A DNA stretch of 64,000 nucleotides from an uncultured Alphaproteobacteria bacterium (GTDB lineage: Bacteria; Pseudomonadota; Alphaproteobacteria; HIMB59): the NCBI GenBank assembly GCA_902613845.1, contig CACMIW010000003.1, positions 1 through 64,000 of the forward strand, read 5' to 3'. The position numbers were made by a program, and so were the translations under genes. Within the stretch, counting starts at the first letter, position 1, and each line of letters opens with the position of its first letter. The notes under the pieces are model-generated. The model was not told where the DNA came from. It was given only the letters and a program-made list of their open reading frames with translations, and did no database searches. Shown here piece by piece: positions 26,151 through 34,944 of the stretch.

Positions 26151-26903
26151 ATGAGAAAAGCTCTACTGGCCATTTTTTTACTTTTTAGTTTCAATTTGTA
26201 TGGTGCTGGAGCTAAAATTGATATTCCAAAATATGATTGGTCTTGGAAAGGTTTTTTCGGTACATATGATCGTGCCTCAGCTCAAAGAGGTTTAAAAGTT
26301 TATAGAGAAGTTTGCGCTGGATGCCATTCCATGAATTATTTGTCTTATAGAAATTTAGCGGACCTTGGTTTTAGTGAAGATCATATAAAAGCTATTGCAG
26401 CCGAACACTTAGTTTTAGATGGACCAAATGATGAAGGAGAAATGTTTGAAAGAGACGGAATTCCCTCAGATCAGTTTGTTAACCCATATCTTAATGAAAA
26501 TGCTGCTAGAGCTGCCAATAACGGAGCTTACCCACCTGATTTATCTTTAATAGTTAAAGCCAGACCTAAAGGTGCTGATTACATTAAAGCATTGTTGCTT
26601 GGATATGTTGATCCACCAGAGAATATGAAAGTTCCAAAAGGTCAACACTATAATAAATTTATGGCAGGTAATCTAATTGCCATGACATCTCCTTTGTCTG
26701 ATGGTCTTGTTGATTATGATGATGGAACTGAAAGCACAATGGATCAAATGACAACAGATGTTACAACTTTTTTAGCTTGGGCAGCTGAGCCTAGCTTAGA
26801 GGACCGAAAGAGAATGGGTTTAAAAGTGATATTATTTTTATTGGTATTGTTCGTTTTAGCCTATATTTCTAAACAACAAATTTGGAGAAATATTAAACAT
26901 TAA
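26151..26903 (+). CDS. petC: Ubiquinol-cytochrome c reductase cytochrome c1
   Basis: Membrane-anchored c-type cytochrome of complex III, periplasmic side. It has a signal peptide (MRKALLAIFLLFSFNLYGAGA), the haem motif CAGCH in REVCAGCHSMNYLSYR, the axial methionine region GNLIAMTSPLSDG, and a C-terminal membrane anchor (VILFLLVLFVLAYIS). At 250 residues it is a normal alphaproteobacterial c1 and is not fused to cytochrome b. The 3' end overlaps ychF by 11 bases. Confidence 0.97.
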   Translation: MRKALLAIFLLFSFNLYGAGAKIDIPKYDWSWKGFFGTYDRASAQRGLKVYREVCAGCHSMNYLSYRNLADLGFSEDHIKAIAAEHLVLDGPNDEGEMFERDGIPSDQFVNPYLNENAARAANNGAYPPDLSLIVKARPKGADYIKALLLGYVDPPENMKVPKGQHYNKFMAGNLIAMTSPLSDGLVDYDDGTESTMDQMTTDVTTFLAWAAEPSLEDRKRMGLKVILFLLVLFVLAYISKQQIWRNIKH

Positions 26904-27978
26904 ATAAGAAGTGGATAATATCGCCATCTTTGACTACATATTCTTTTCCCTCCAATCTTAACTTTCCTTTTTCTTTAGCGCCACTTTCTCCCTTGTATTC
27001 AATATAATCTTCATATGAAATTGTCTCAGCTCTAATAAAACCTTTTTCCATATCACTATGAATTTCTCCAGCAGCATTGGGCGCTAACGTACCTCTAATA
27101 ATCGTCCATGCTCTAAGCTCTTTCTCACCAGCAGTAAAAAAATTTATATAATTTAAAAGTTCATAACCTTTTTTAATAACTCTTTTAAGACCGGTTTCTT
27201 TAAGGCCTATACTATCAAGAAACATTTTTTTTTCTTCATGATCGTTTATTTGTGAAATTTCAGACTCAATTTTAGCACTTACAATCAATGTCTCTGAGTC
27301 ATTCAATTTAGAATATTCCTCAATAGTTTTAGTGTATGCATTTCCGCTTACAGATGAATTTTCATCAACATTACAAACATATACAACAGGTTTAATAGAT
27401 ATAAGTTGAAAAATATGCAAATATTCAATCTCATCTTTATTTAAATTGCTCAAAATTCCTTTTTCTTTAGAAATAAGATCTATTGCTTTTTCAATTATCA
27501 ATATCTTTTTTTTATCATCATCTGTTTTTTGAGTTTTTTTTAGTTTCTGATAATTTTTTTCCAAGATCTCTAGATCAGATAAAGCTAATTCAGCATTAAT
27601 TATTTTTATATCTTCGAGAGGATTAATTCTATTTTCAACGTGTTGTATATCATCATCTTCAAAACATCTCACAATATGAAATAACGCATTAACTGAGCGT
27701 ATATGAGATAAAAAAGCATTCCCAAGACCCTCACCTTTGGAGGCTCCTTTTACAAGACCTGCAATATCAACTATTTCAAAAGCTGCAGGAATTATTTTTT
27801 GTGGGTTGCATATTGCAGCAATTTTTTGAATTCTATCATCTGGCACTCTTACTAAAGAGCTATTTGGGTCAATTGTTGCAAAAGGATAATTGGCTGCTAA
27901 AGCTTGCTCATTTTCACATAAAGCATTAAATAAAGTAGATTTTCCAACATTTGGCAGGCCAATGATTCCGCACTTCAT
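26893..27978 (-). CDS. ychF: Redox-regulated ATPase YchF
   Basis: YchF is an Obg-like P-loop ATPase that binds ribosomes. It has the P-loop [15 protein letters not shown], the switch region [17 protein letters not shown], a central coiled-coil insertion, and a C-terminal TGS domain ([13 protein letters not shown], then [10 protein letters not shown]). The 361-residue length is standard. The ATG directly follows the pth stop with no spacer, so the two are likely coupled. Confidence 0.95.
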   Translation of the reverse strand: MKCGIIGLPNVGKSTLFNALCENEQALAANYPFATIDPNSSLVRVPDDRIQKIAAICNPQKIIPAAFEIVDIAGLVKGASKGEGLGNAFLSHIRSVNALFHIVRCFEDDDIQHVENRINPLEDIKIINAELALSDLEILEKNYQKLKKTQKTDDDKKKILIIEKAIDLISKEKGILSNLNKDEIEYLHIFQLISIKPVVYVCNVDENSSVSGNAYTKTIEEYSKLNDSETLIVSAKIESEISQINDHEEKKMFLDSIGLKETGLKRVIKKGYELLNYINFFTAGEKELRAWTIIRGTLAPNAAGEIHSDMEKGFIRAETISYEDYIEYKGESGAKEKGKLRLEGKEYVVKDGDIIHFLFNV

Positions 27979-28527
27979 TTAAATGCCTAGATTAGATAAA
28001 TGTTTCGATACAAATATCTGAGATAAGTTTAAGTATATAACTTCAAATAATAAGATGAGCTGTTTCTTTTCTTCTGTATTAAAGTTACCCAGTACATGTT
28101 TTGTCACCTTATCTTTAACACCAGGATGACCAATTCCAATTCTGAGCTTCCAATAGTTATCTCCAATTTTACTACTGATACTTCTTAGCCCATTATGACC
28201 AGCGTTTCCTCCCGCAAATTTAATTTTTATCTCCCCTAAATCCAAATCTAGTTCGTCATATAGAACAAATATTTCATCTAACTTACTGAGTTTATTTGTT
28301 TTGAGGCTCAGTATACCGTTTCCGGACTCATTCATATAACTTTCAGATAAAGCGATTTGACATTTTTGGCCATCAAGTAGGAAAGAATTAGAAAGTTTAA
28401 AGTTATTAAACTTTTTTAGTTTGAGTTCTAATTTATCGACTAGAAATTCTCCAAGTAATAGTCCAGCGTTATGCCTATTATTTTTATGTTTAACTGTTGG
28501 ATTGCCTAGGCAATATAAAGTAAGCAT
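27979..28527 (-). CDS. pth: Peptidyl-tRNA hydrolase
   Basis: Pth releases peptides from prematurely dropped peptidyl-tRNA. The 182-residue protein has CLGNPT (asparagine of the active site; usually GLGNPG), the catalytic histidine in NNRHNAG, the aspartate in VLYDELDLDLG, and GGNAGHNGLRSI plus RIGIGHPG. It lies in the conserved order prs-rplY-pth-ychF with a 14-base gap after rplY. Confidence 0.95.
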   Translation of the reverse strand: MLTLYCLGNPTVKHKNNRHNAGLLLGEFLVDKLELKLKKFNNFKLSNSFLLDGQKCQIALSESYMNESGNGILSLKTNKLSKLDEIFVLYDELDLDLGEIKIKFAGGNAGHNGLRSISSKIGDNYWKLRIGIGHPGVKDKVTKHVLGNFNTEEKKQLILLFEVIYLNLSQIFVSKHLSNLGI

Positions 28528-28541
28528 ATAGATAGACTATA

Positions 28542-29195
28542 TTATTCGGCTGCTTTTTCTTCTTCTTTCTTATCTTCGGTTTTTTCTGCTGTTTCTTCAG
28601 TTGTCTCTTCGGTTTCTTCTGGTTCTGGTTCTTTTTCAACCTTTGGAGCCTGAACCGTAGCTAGCATAAAATCTCTACCTTGAATAGTGGGCTTCATTCC
28701 CTCACTTAAAGTCACAGAACTTAATCTGATATCATCACCAATTTCCTTACCCTCAAGAGAGATAATAAATTTTTCTGGTATATTATTAGCAAGACAAGAC
28801 AACTCGATTTCTCTTCGAACAACGTTTAAGATACCACCTTGTTTTAATCCAGGAGATAACTCTTGGTTGGTAAATTCAACAGGGACTGATATTACTATTC
28901 TTGTTTTTTCATCCACTCTTTGAAAATCTACATGAATAGGGTTATGTTTAACTTTATGTCTTTGAACACTTTTGACAATTACTGCTTCTTTTTTATCACC
29001 AAATTCGACTTCAAATATTTTTGAGTAGAAGCCACCCTCATCAAATCTTTTTTTAAGCTGAATAGTGTCGACTGCTACCATTACAGGGTCAGTCTTACCA
29101 CCATAAATAATAGAGGGTATCAAACCTTCTTTTAAATATGGATTAGTATTTCCTTTTTTTCGCTCTTTAGCTGGGATATTTCCACTGATTTTCAT
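28542..29195 (-). CDS. rplY: 50S ribosomal protein L25/CTC form
   Basis: Binds 5S rRNA. This is the long CTC form of 217 residues: an N-terminal L25 domain (AKERKKGNTNPYLKEGLIPSI, then KHNPIHVDFQRV) and a C-terminal beta domain of about 90 residues. An acidic tail rich in glutamate and threonine begins near residue 185. The tail is common in alphaproteobacterial homologues. It is 29 bases after prs, in the typical order. Confidence 0.94.
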   Translation of the reverse strand: MKISGNIPAKERKKGNTNPYLKEGLIPSIIYGGKTDPVMVAVDTIQLKKRFDEGGFYSKIFEVEFGDKKEAVIVKSVQRHKVKHNPIHVDFQRVDEKTRIVISVPVEFTNQELSPGLKQGGILNVVRREIELSCLANNIPEKFIISLEGKEIGDDIRLSSVTLSEGMKPTIQGRDFMLATVQAPKVEKEPEPEETEETTEETAEKTEDKKEEEKAAE

Positions 29196-29224
29196 AGGCT
29201 GAGTTTATACAACAAAATCCTAGA

Positions 29225-30151
29225 TTAATCAAACAGAGAAGATATAGAAGTTTCGTTATTAATACGCTTAATAGCTTCACCAAAAAGTGGAGCTACAGAT
29301 AAATACCTCATTGATGAGGGCACTTCAAAAGTGGGTTTAATTGTATTTGTACAAACCATTTCCTCTAAAACTGAATTATTTATGTTGTCTAAAGCCTTTC
29401 CAGAGTAAACACCATGAGAACAATATCCATAAACCTCTGTGGCACCATTCTCTTTAAGAGCTTTAGCCGCATTGCAAATTGTTCCTCCTGAGTCAACCAA
29501 ATCGTCAACAATTATACATTTTTTTCCATCAACCGAGCCTATGACATTCATAGCATTAGACACACCTGGAGCGTCTCTACGTTTATCAATTATAGCTAAA
29601 TCAGCGTCGAGTTTTTTTGCAAATGCTCTAGCTCTTAAAACACCTCCGACGTCTGGAGAGACAAATACAAGATTTTCATCCCTTTTATTTGATTTAATGT
29701 CACTCATGAACATATTAGTTGCATATAAGTTGTCTAAGGGGATATCAAAAAAACCTTGAATTTGACCTGCGTGTAGATCCATTGTTAAAACTCTATTTGC
29801 ACCAGCTGTGGTAATTAGATTGGCTACTAATTTTGCTGATATAGGAGTTCTTGGTCCAGTTTTTCTATCCTGTCTTGCATAACCAAAATATGGCAAAACA
29901 GCAGTGATTCTTTTTGCAGACCCACGTTTTAGAGCATCAATTGCTACCAATAATTCCATTAAATTGTCATTGGCAGGGAAAGAAGTTGATTGAACTAAAA
30001 AAACATCTTCTCCTCGAACGTTTTCACCAATTTCAACAAATATCTCTTTATCAGAAAACCTTGTCATAGTTGTTTCAGATAATTGAATTTTTAGATATTC
30101 TGAAATCTCTTTAGATAACTCAATGTTACTATTTCCAGAAATAATTTTCAT
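29225..30151 (-). CDS. prs: Ribose-phosphate pyrophosphokinase
   Basis: Makes PRPP from ribose-5-phosphate and ATP, feeding nucleotide, histidine and tryptophan synthesis. The 308-residue protein has the N-terminal KIISGNSN, the catalytic flexible loop around [29 protein letters not shown], and the PRPP-binding [13 protein letters not shown]. It heads the prs-rplY-pth-ychF cluster, 42 bases after pgeF. Confidence 0.97.
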   Translation of the reverse strand: MKIISGNSNIELSKEISEYLKIQLSETTMTRFSDKEIFVEIGENVRGEDVFLVQSTSFPANDNLMELLVAIDALKRGSAKRITAVLPYFGYARQDRKTGPRTPISAKLVANLITTAGANRVLTMDLHAGQIQGFFDIPLDNLYATNMFMSDIKSNKRDENLVFVSPDVGGVLRARAFAKKLDADLAIIDKRRDAPGVSNAMNVIGSVDGKKCIIVDDLVDSGGTICNAAKALKENGATEVYGYCSHGVYSGKALDNINNSVLEEMVCTNTIKPTFEVPSSMRYLSVAPLFGEAIKRINNETSISSLFD

Positions 30152-30193
30152 TAGTTAGCTTGGTTATATAGTAAAATGTATATCCATACAAAG

Positions 30194-30907
30194 TTAAATT
30201 ATAGATACCAAGCTTAAATTTCTCCCATAATCTCTGTATTTGAGATGAATACTTCTTCGATAACTAAAATATTTTAAGTTTTTAAAAGTATCTATTTTGG
30301 AGTCTACAATTTCAGAAATACCAAAAGCATTCAATTTACGTTTAGCAAGTTTAGGAAGGTCAAAATAATATTTATCATCTTTTTTAGTCCATAAACCTTT
30401 ATCTTTAAATTTCATATCATTTATGAATTCTCGAGATACCTCGTAAGAGTTCTTTCTTATACAAGGTCCTATAAAAGCCCTAATATTTGACTTTGTGGAG
30501 CCAATTTGAAGCATTTTATTTATGGTATTTTCGATGATATCTCTTTTTAAACCTCTCCATCCTGCATGGCAAATTCCTATGACTTTATTTTGGTAATCAA
30601 TAAATATTATTGGCAAACAATCAGCTGTCGTAATACCGAGAATAAATTTATCATCTCGTGTCACAACACCATCACAATTGTAAACAGATTTATTTTTTCT
30701 GACTATCAGACATTTGCTTGAATGTGATTGGTTAGGAATAATTAATACTTTTTTTTCTTTAGATATGAGATTTTTAGCAATTTCAATATTTTCTTTTACA
30801 TTATTTTTATTATCTCTAGACTTTAATCCGCAATTAAGAGAATTATAAATTCCCTTTGATTTTCCATTTTTATTATTAAAAAACTTAAATTTTACTGATT
30901 GTTCCAT
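30194..30907 (-). CDS. pgeF: Multicopper-polyphenol-oxidase/YfiH family protein (PgeF, purine nucleoside phosphorylase-like)
   Basis: YfiH/PgeF proteins have been linked to purine nucleoside phosphorolysis and to editing of peptidoglycan precursors. The zinc-site motifs are present: NQSHSSK (histidine), TTADCLPIIF (cysteine) and GICHAGWRGLKRD (histidine), followed by FIGPCIRKNSYEV. The 237-residue length is typical. It overlaps the upstream MidA-like gene by 23 bases, as part of the common lgt-midA-pgeF arrangement. Confidence 0.9.
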   Translation of the reverse strand: MEQSVKFKFFNNKNGKSKGIYNSLNCGLKSRDNKNNVKENIEIAKNLISKEKKVLIIPNQSHSSKCLIVRKNKSVYNCDGVVTRDDKFILGITTADCLPIIFIDYQNKVIGICHAGWRGLKRDIIENTINKMLQIGSTKSNIRAFIGPCIRKNSYEVSREFINDMKFKDKGLWTKKDDKYYFDLPKLAKRKLNAFGISEIVDSKIDTFKNLKYFSYRRSIHLKYRDYGRNLSLVSII

Positions 30908-31916
30908 CTTTTTTAAAAGAGAGATTCAAAAATACCTGACCCATATCATTAAATTTTTCTCCACTAATTAACTCAATAATTTCTCTAATATTCTTGTTAC
31001 TTGATTTTAGGTATTCGTTTGGGAGATTATTACAAATTAAATCTTTTTGGTTTATAATTTGTGGATTTTTACTAATAAAAAAATCCTTTAATAACTCGAA
31101 ATTAACCCCGAAAGAATAATCTACATTTTCAAATTCATCAAATAAGTCTAATTTTTTATGGCTCGATAATAATCTAAGAGTACTTTTTAATGGTAATTTC
31201 GTGTAGCCATAATCAGTTGTAGTAAAAAAATAATTTTTGCAATTTAAGTTTTGAATATCACTTAGTATATTCAAAATTAAATTTGAATGCTCAAGTATAT
31301 CATTATTTTTAAATTTGTATTTTGAATAGCGATCTATTAATTCTCCAGACATCGCAACACTATCTTGAATTAAAAAATATCTATTATTTTCTCTTGATAT
31401 TTTTATTTCATTAAAATTACCATTATTAAATATAAATTGCTTAGACCCAATGGCGTCAAAAAATTCGTTAGAGTAAATAAAAACAGTATCGTCGTTATCT
31501 ATTTCATAATCATAGATATTTTCTATAAAATTAAATTCTACATCTGATCTTTCAAAAATTTTTCCTTTAAAATAATCACTTCTTTCTAATAAAGTAATGT
31601 TATTAACATTGATATTCTTTGATTTAAGATAATGATAAATATCTAATGTAAGTATCCCATTACCAGGACCTAACTCCAATAAATTTACATTTTTAACCTT
31701 TGGAAATTCTTTTAAAAACTGATTAGTAAGGGCCATGCTAAATAAAGAGGATATTTCAGGAGATGTCATAAACTGACCATCTTTGCCAATTTTTTCAATA
31801 TTTGGTTTATTATAGAAACCTGAGTCTTTATCAAAATTAGAGATTTCTACAAAATCTTGAATATTAATTGAACCAACTGATTTAATGATGGTATCTATTT
31901 TTGTTTGTATTGACAT
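30885..31916 (-). CDS. SAM-dependent methyltransferase, MidA/NDUFAF7 family
   Basis: Relatives in mitochondria (NDUFAF7) dimethylate an arginine of complex I during assembly. The 343-residue protein has GQFMTSPEISSLFSMAL in its N-terminal part and the SAM-binding LLELGPGNGILTLDI at about residue 80. YSNEFFDAIGSKQF and a C-terminal FLNLSFKK segment follow. It overlaps lgt by 22 bases and pgeF by 23. A complex I role is inferred from family membership. Confidence 0.88.
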   Translation of the reverse strand: MSIQTKIDTIIKSVGSINIQDFVEISNFDKDSGFYNKPNIEKIGKDGQFMTSPEISSLFSMALTNQFLKEFPKVKNVNLLELGPGNGILTLDIYHYLKSKNINVNNITLLERSDYFKGKIFERSDVEFNFIENIYDYEIDNDDTVFIYSNEFFDAIGSKQFIFNNGNFNEIKISRENNRYFLIQDSVAMSGELIDRYSKYKFKNNDILEHSNLILNILSDIQNLNCKNYFFTTTDYGYTKLPLKSTLRLLSSHKKLDLFDEFENVDYSFGVNFELLKDFFISKNPQIINQKDLICNNLPNEYLKSSNKNIREIIELISGEKFNDMGQVFLNLSFKKDGTISKI

Positions 31917-32671
31917 AAATATAGAAAATAAAAACCAAGTATTACAATTGGAATTGATAATATTTGACCCTGAGATAATAAATTAAACTTTAAGCCTACT
32001 TGAATGTCAGGCATTCTAAAATTTTCAATTATAATTCTAGATAATCCATAATTAATTAAAAAGAAAGATGTTATAATCCCATTTTTTACTTTAAATTTAT
32101 AATAGAATAATAGTAGTAAAATAGCTGGTATTAAACCTTCAAATATTGCTTCATATATTTGGGATATATGTCTATAAAAATCCTCATTTGGGTAACGAAC
32201 GCTTAAAAAAAATTCTGTTGGCTTTCCTACTAATTCTTTATTTAGAAAATTAGAAATTCTACCTAAAAAAATTCCAAATGGAGCAGTTATGCTTAAAAGA
32301 TCAGAAAGTTTAAAAATAGAAATACTTTTTTTCATTGAAAATATAATAGTTGTTAAGATAATACCAATTAAAGCTCCGTGAAATGACATACCACCCTGCC
32401 AAACCTTTAAAATTTCAAATGGGTTTTGAATGTAAAAATTTAAATTATAAAAAATTGCGTAGCCTAATCTTCCACCAATTATGACAGAAATAAATAAATA
32501 AAAAAACAAGTCTTCAAGTTTTTTTTTATCCAAACTAAATTGTTTTAAATTATTAAATGCAAAAAAATAAAAGTAAATAAATCCAAGAATATAAGATATG
32601 CTGTACCACCTTATGGTTAAACCGAACAGCTCAAAAGCTACTGGCGATAAAAAACTAGGATATTCAAACAC
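31895..32671 (-). CDS. lgt: Prolipoprotein diacylglyceryl transferase
   Basis: Lgt adds diacylglycerol to lipobox cysteines in the inner membrane. The 258-residue protein has about seven membrane segments. SPVAFELFGLTIRWYSISYILG is the usual N-terminal region, followed by GGRLGYAIFYN, WQGGMSFHGALIG and the Lgt signature around GIFLGRISNFLNKELVG. The start is GTG at 32671 and matches the family N-terminus. At least one lipoprotein substrate (45661-46245) is encoded in the same window. Confidence 0.95.
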   Translation of the reverse strand: MFEYPSFLSPVAFELFGLTIRWYSISYILGFIYFYFFAFNNLKQFSLDKKKLEDLFFYLFISVIIGGRLGYAIFYNLNFYIQNPFEILKVWQGGMSFHGALIGIILTTIIFSMKKSISIFKLSDLLSITAPFGIFLGRISNFLNKELVGKPTEFFLSVRYPNEDFYRHISQIYEAIFEGLIPAILLLLFYYKFKVKNGIITSFFLINYGLSRIIIENFRMPDIQVGLKFNLLSQGQILSIPIVILGFYFLYLCQYKQK

Positions 32672-32696
32672 TGTAAAAACTAATAATACAACTTAC

Positions 32697-32831
32697 GTGT
32701 CACACAAAGATAAACTTTATCTTAAGTTATCAAAAATACTTTATAATTCAGTTGAAGTTGCCCAAATTTTTAACGATTTCAAATCAGATTTTAAAAAATT
32801 AAAGAAATATTTAATCAACAGAAAAGATTAA
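32697..32831 (+). CDS. Possible small UbiK-like (YqiC/BMFP) protein, N-terminal helix only
   Basis: A 44-codon frame in the gap between lgt and the YbjN-type gene, where many alphaproteobacteria carry ubiK. The product KLSKILYNSVEVAQIFNDFK... resembles the first amphipathic helix of UbiK, a ubiquinone-synthesis accessory factor. It ends at KKYLINRKD and lacks the C-terminal coiled coil of the usual 75-100 residue protein. The GTG at 32697 has no clear ribosome-binding site; the frame extends upstream into lgt without a better start. It may be a short version, a decayed copy, or not a gene. Confidence 0.35.
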   Translation: MSHKDKLYLKLSKILYNSVEVAQIFNDFKSDFKKLKKYLINRKD

Positions 32832-32854
32832 ATTTAACCATTATTAAGTAATTT

Positions 32855-32872
32855 AATACTATATATAGTATT
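32855..32872. promoter_or_regulatory. 18-bp perfect palindrome upstream of YbjN-proC genes
   Basis: AATACTATATATAGTATT is a perfect inverted repeat centred 41 bases before the ATG at 32905, in a 73-base gap. It could be an operator or overlap a TATA-like -10 box. AT-only palindromes are easy to form by chance in such DNA, so the functional claim is weak. Confidence 0.3.
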
Positions 32873-32904
32873 TACTAAGATAAGTAATGTGATACATATT
32901 GTGT

Positions 32905-33360
32905 ATGTCTCAAAAAAACATTGATTCTAGCCCCATTTCTATTCTCGAAGATATTTTCAATGTTAAACAGTTATCTAAAAACAACGTAAACAACGATATT
33001 TCCCTTTTAACGGAGATCCATGAGCATAAAGTAATAATGGACTTTCAATGGATTGATGATTTAAAAGTTCTCATATCATCATTTAGCATTGATAATTATG
33101 AATATAGTTTTCTTACCAATCATATGAGTAAAATTAACAATAATCTGGTTATTGGTACACTTAAACAAAATAATAATAATAAAATTATTTATAGACATAG
33201 TCTTCCAATTTCAGGAAAAGTAACCACAGAAGACATTAGAAGTTATTTAGAAAATATTTTATCTGAATTTAATCACCTTGTTTCCGTGTTACTAAAAGGC
33301 GATAAAATTGTTGAGACTACTCAAATTTTAATTAATCAAAAAATTGTCGGCCACGCTTAA
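32905..33360 (+). CDS. YbjN domain-containing protein
   Basis: A 151-residue protein resembling the YbjN family (type III secretion chaperone-like fold): an N-terminal segment SSPISILEDIFN, IMDFQWIDDLKVLISSFSI, and later LPISGKVTTEDIRSYLENIL. The family function is unknown. A YbjN gene directly upstream of proC is a recurring alphaproteobacterial arrangement, which supports the call. The frame reaches back to TTG 32899, but the ATG at 32905 is preferred. proC overlaps its 3' end by 17 bases. Confidence 0.75.
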   Translation: MSQKNIDSSPISILEDIFNVKQLSKNNVNNDISLLTEIHEHKVIMDFQWIDDLKVLISSFSIDNYEYSFLTNHMSKINNNLVIGTLKQNNNNKIIYRHSLPISGKVTTEDIRSYLENILSEFNHLVSVLLKGDKIVETTQILINQKIVGHA

Positions 33361-34141
33361 GCCAAAAGTACTTTTTATAGGTTTTGGACACCTCGCTAAA
33401 TCCTTACTATCAAAAAAACTACTTAACTCTGTGAACATTCACGCATTAAATTCGAAAGGTGTAATAAAAAATATTAATTTAAAAAAAAGAATATTAAATT
33501 TCAATAATGACTACAATTATATATTTTTTCTTATTCGACCAAAAACATTCCTAACTTTTGGAAGTCAATTTCAGAAATATCTTTCAAAAGAAACCTTGGT
33601 AATTTCTTGTATGGCTGGTATTAAATTATCAACGATTGAAAAAACCTTAAAATCAAAAAAAATTATAAGAATTATGCCAAATGTAATGGCTTTAAATTAT
33701 AAATCTCAAACTCATATTTATATGAAAAATAAAAATTTATTTGATAGTAAACTAAAAAAAATATTATCCACTTTCGGAACAATTATTAATGTTAGAAATG
33801 AAGATCAAATTAATTTTGCTACATCAGTTTTCGGTAGTGGACCAGCATTTATTGCATATATAGTAAATATTTTCGTTAAAGCATCCAAAAAACTTGCTAA
33901 GCCCTATCATATGAATGAAAAAGAAGTAATAGAATTATTCAAAAATGTATTAGAAACTAATTATTCATCTAAAATGTTAGATGATTTTGTAAGATCTATT
34001 TCTAGTAAGAAAGGAACTACAGAAGCTGGAGTTAATTACATTAAATCACAAAATATAGAGAAAATAATATATACTACACTTCAAAGGGCTTACCAAAGAT
34101 CTAAGGAAATAGATAGTGAGAAAAAAAACACAAAATCTTAA
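33344..34141 (+). CDS. proC: Pyrroline-5-carboxylate reductase
   Basis: Catalyses the last step of proline synthesis. The 265-residue protein has the NAD(P)-binding VLFIGFGHLAKSLL at the N-terminus, MPNVMALNYKSQTHIY, and the C-terminal signature GSGPAFIAYI plus SSKKGTTEAGVNYI. The start is a TTG at 33344 inside the YbjN gene; no later start preserves the dinucleotide-binding fold. It overlaps the next gene by up to 26 bases. Confidence 0.92.
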   Translation: MSATLKPKVLFIGFGHLAKSLLSKKLLNSVNIHALNSKGVIKNINLKKRILNFNNDYNYIFFLIRPKTFLTFGSQFQKYLSKETLVISCMAGIKLSTIEKTLKSKKIIRIMPNVMALNYKSQTHIYMKNKNLFDSKLKKILSTFGTIINVRNEDQINFATSVFGSGPAFIAYIVNIFVKASKKLAKPYHMNEKEVIELFKNVLETNYSSKMLDDFVRSISSKKGTTEAGVNYIKSQNIEKIIYTTLQRAYQRSKEIDSEKKNTKS

Positions 34142-34613
34142 TAAAACGAATTTAAAAAAACTTAATAGCATGGCTCATTTAAAGAGCTTTCCCTCTAAAA
34201 TTAAATCAATTAGTTCAGATTACCAAGACCTCAATATTTTTATTAAAGACTTTGAAAATTTTATTTCGACTGAATTAAAAGTTCCTTCTAAAGACCTTTC
34301 CACACAAGACAAAATTTTTGAAGGTGTCATTAATAGATTAGATTTTCTGAATGATTATAAAAATATATCACTAAGAATTTATTTGGAGTCACAGAAAAAA
34401 CCAAAATATTTTTTAAATTTGTCAAAAAATATTAATAATTATTTTAATTTATTTCTTAATTCTCAAGTTGAAAAAATAATAAGTAACATTATTTACATAT
34501 ATGCTTTTAATGTTTGGATTGAAGATAATAATAGTATGGATAAAACTATGGCTTCTATAGGGAATGCATTCGATAATATTAATAAAGTAAAGTCATTTAT
34601 TAAAAAAGGATGA
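34116..34613 (+). CDS. COQ9/TetR-C-like protein of unknown function
   Basis: A 165-residue helical protein. The middle, TQDKIFEGVINRLDFLNDYK, and the C-terminal VWIEDNNSMDKTMASIGNAF resemble the C-terminal half of COQ9/TetR-like proteins (pattern DxLFDxLMxRFDxL ... WxxDDSxDxxxTMxxLD). I see no clear DNA-binding helix-turn-helix. The reading frame can start at GTG 34116, overlapping proC, or at ATG 34170, which would remove the basic N-terminus. The stop overlaps the next gene as ATGA. A second COQ9-type gene is at 62981. Function is unknown. Confidence 0.7.
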   Translation: MRKKTQNLNKTNLKKLNSMAHLKSFPSKIKSISSDYQDLNIFIKDFENFISTELKVPSKDLSTQDKIFEGVINRLDFLNDYKNISLRIYLESQKKPKYFLNLSKNINNYFNLFLNSQVEKIISNIIYIYAFNVWIEDNNSMDKTMASIGNAFDNINKVKSFIKKG

Positions 34614-34942
34614 TTAATTTTTCTGACTTTGAAAAAGTCGATATCAGAGTTGGAACAGTGATCGAAGCAAAACTGAACAAAAAAACTAGTTATCCCAGCT
34701 TATATGTACTTATAGATTTTGGCGAAAAGATTGGTCAAAAAAAAACATCAGCGCAGCTTACTAAACACTATCTCCCAGAGGAATTAATTGGTAAGCAAGT
34801 AGCTGCAGTTATAAACTTTCCACCAAAGCAAATAGGAAAAATGATTTCTGAGGTGCTGGTCCTGGGTTTTCCTGATGATGAAAATAATCCGGTATTAGTA
34901 ATGCCCTCAATTAAAATCCCAAATGGTGGTAAACTTTTTTAA
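34610..34942 (+). CDS. CsaA-type tRNA-binding domain protein
   Basis: A stand-alone OB-fold of the EMAP/CsaA family. The 110-residue protein starts with INFSDFEKVDIRVGTVIEA and has LYVLIDFGEKIGQKKTSAQL, then the typical AAVINFPPKQIGKMISEVLVLGF. Such proteins bind tRNA-like RNA and have been called chaperones in Bacillus. Its ATG overlaps the upstream stop (ATGA). It ends 2 bases before the convergent sensor-kinase stop. Confidence 0.9.
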   Translation: MINFSDFEKVDIRVGTVIEAKLNKKTSYPSLYVLIDFGEKIGQKKTSAQLTKHYLPEELIGKQVAAVINFPPKQIGKMISEVLVLGFPDDENNPVLVMPSIKIPNGGKLF

Positions 34943-34944
34943 AC

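Noticed and set aside
29439-29759. Open frame on the plus strand opposite prs
   Set aside because: Antisense of a strongly conserved gene; the composition follows the shadow of prs codons.
32598-32696. Upstream extension of the UbiK-like frame
   Set aside because: It is antisense to the conserved N-terminus of lgt and adds nothing UbiK-like.
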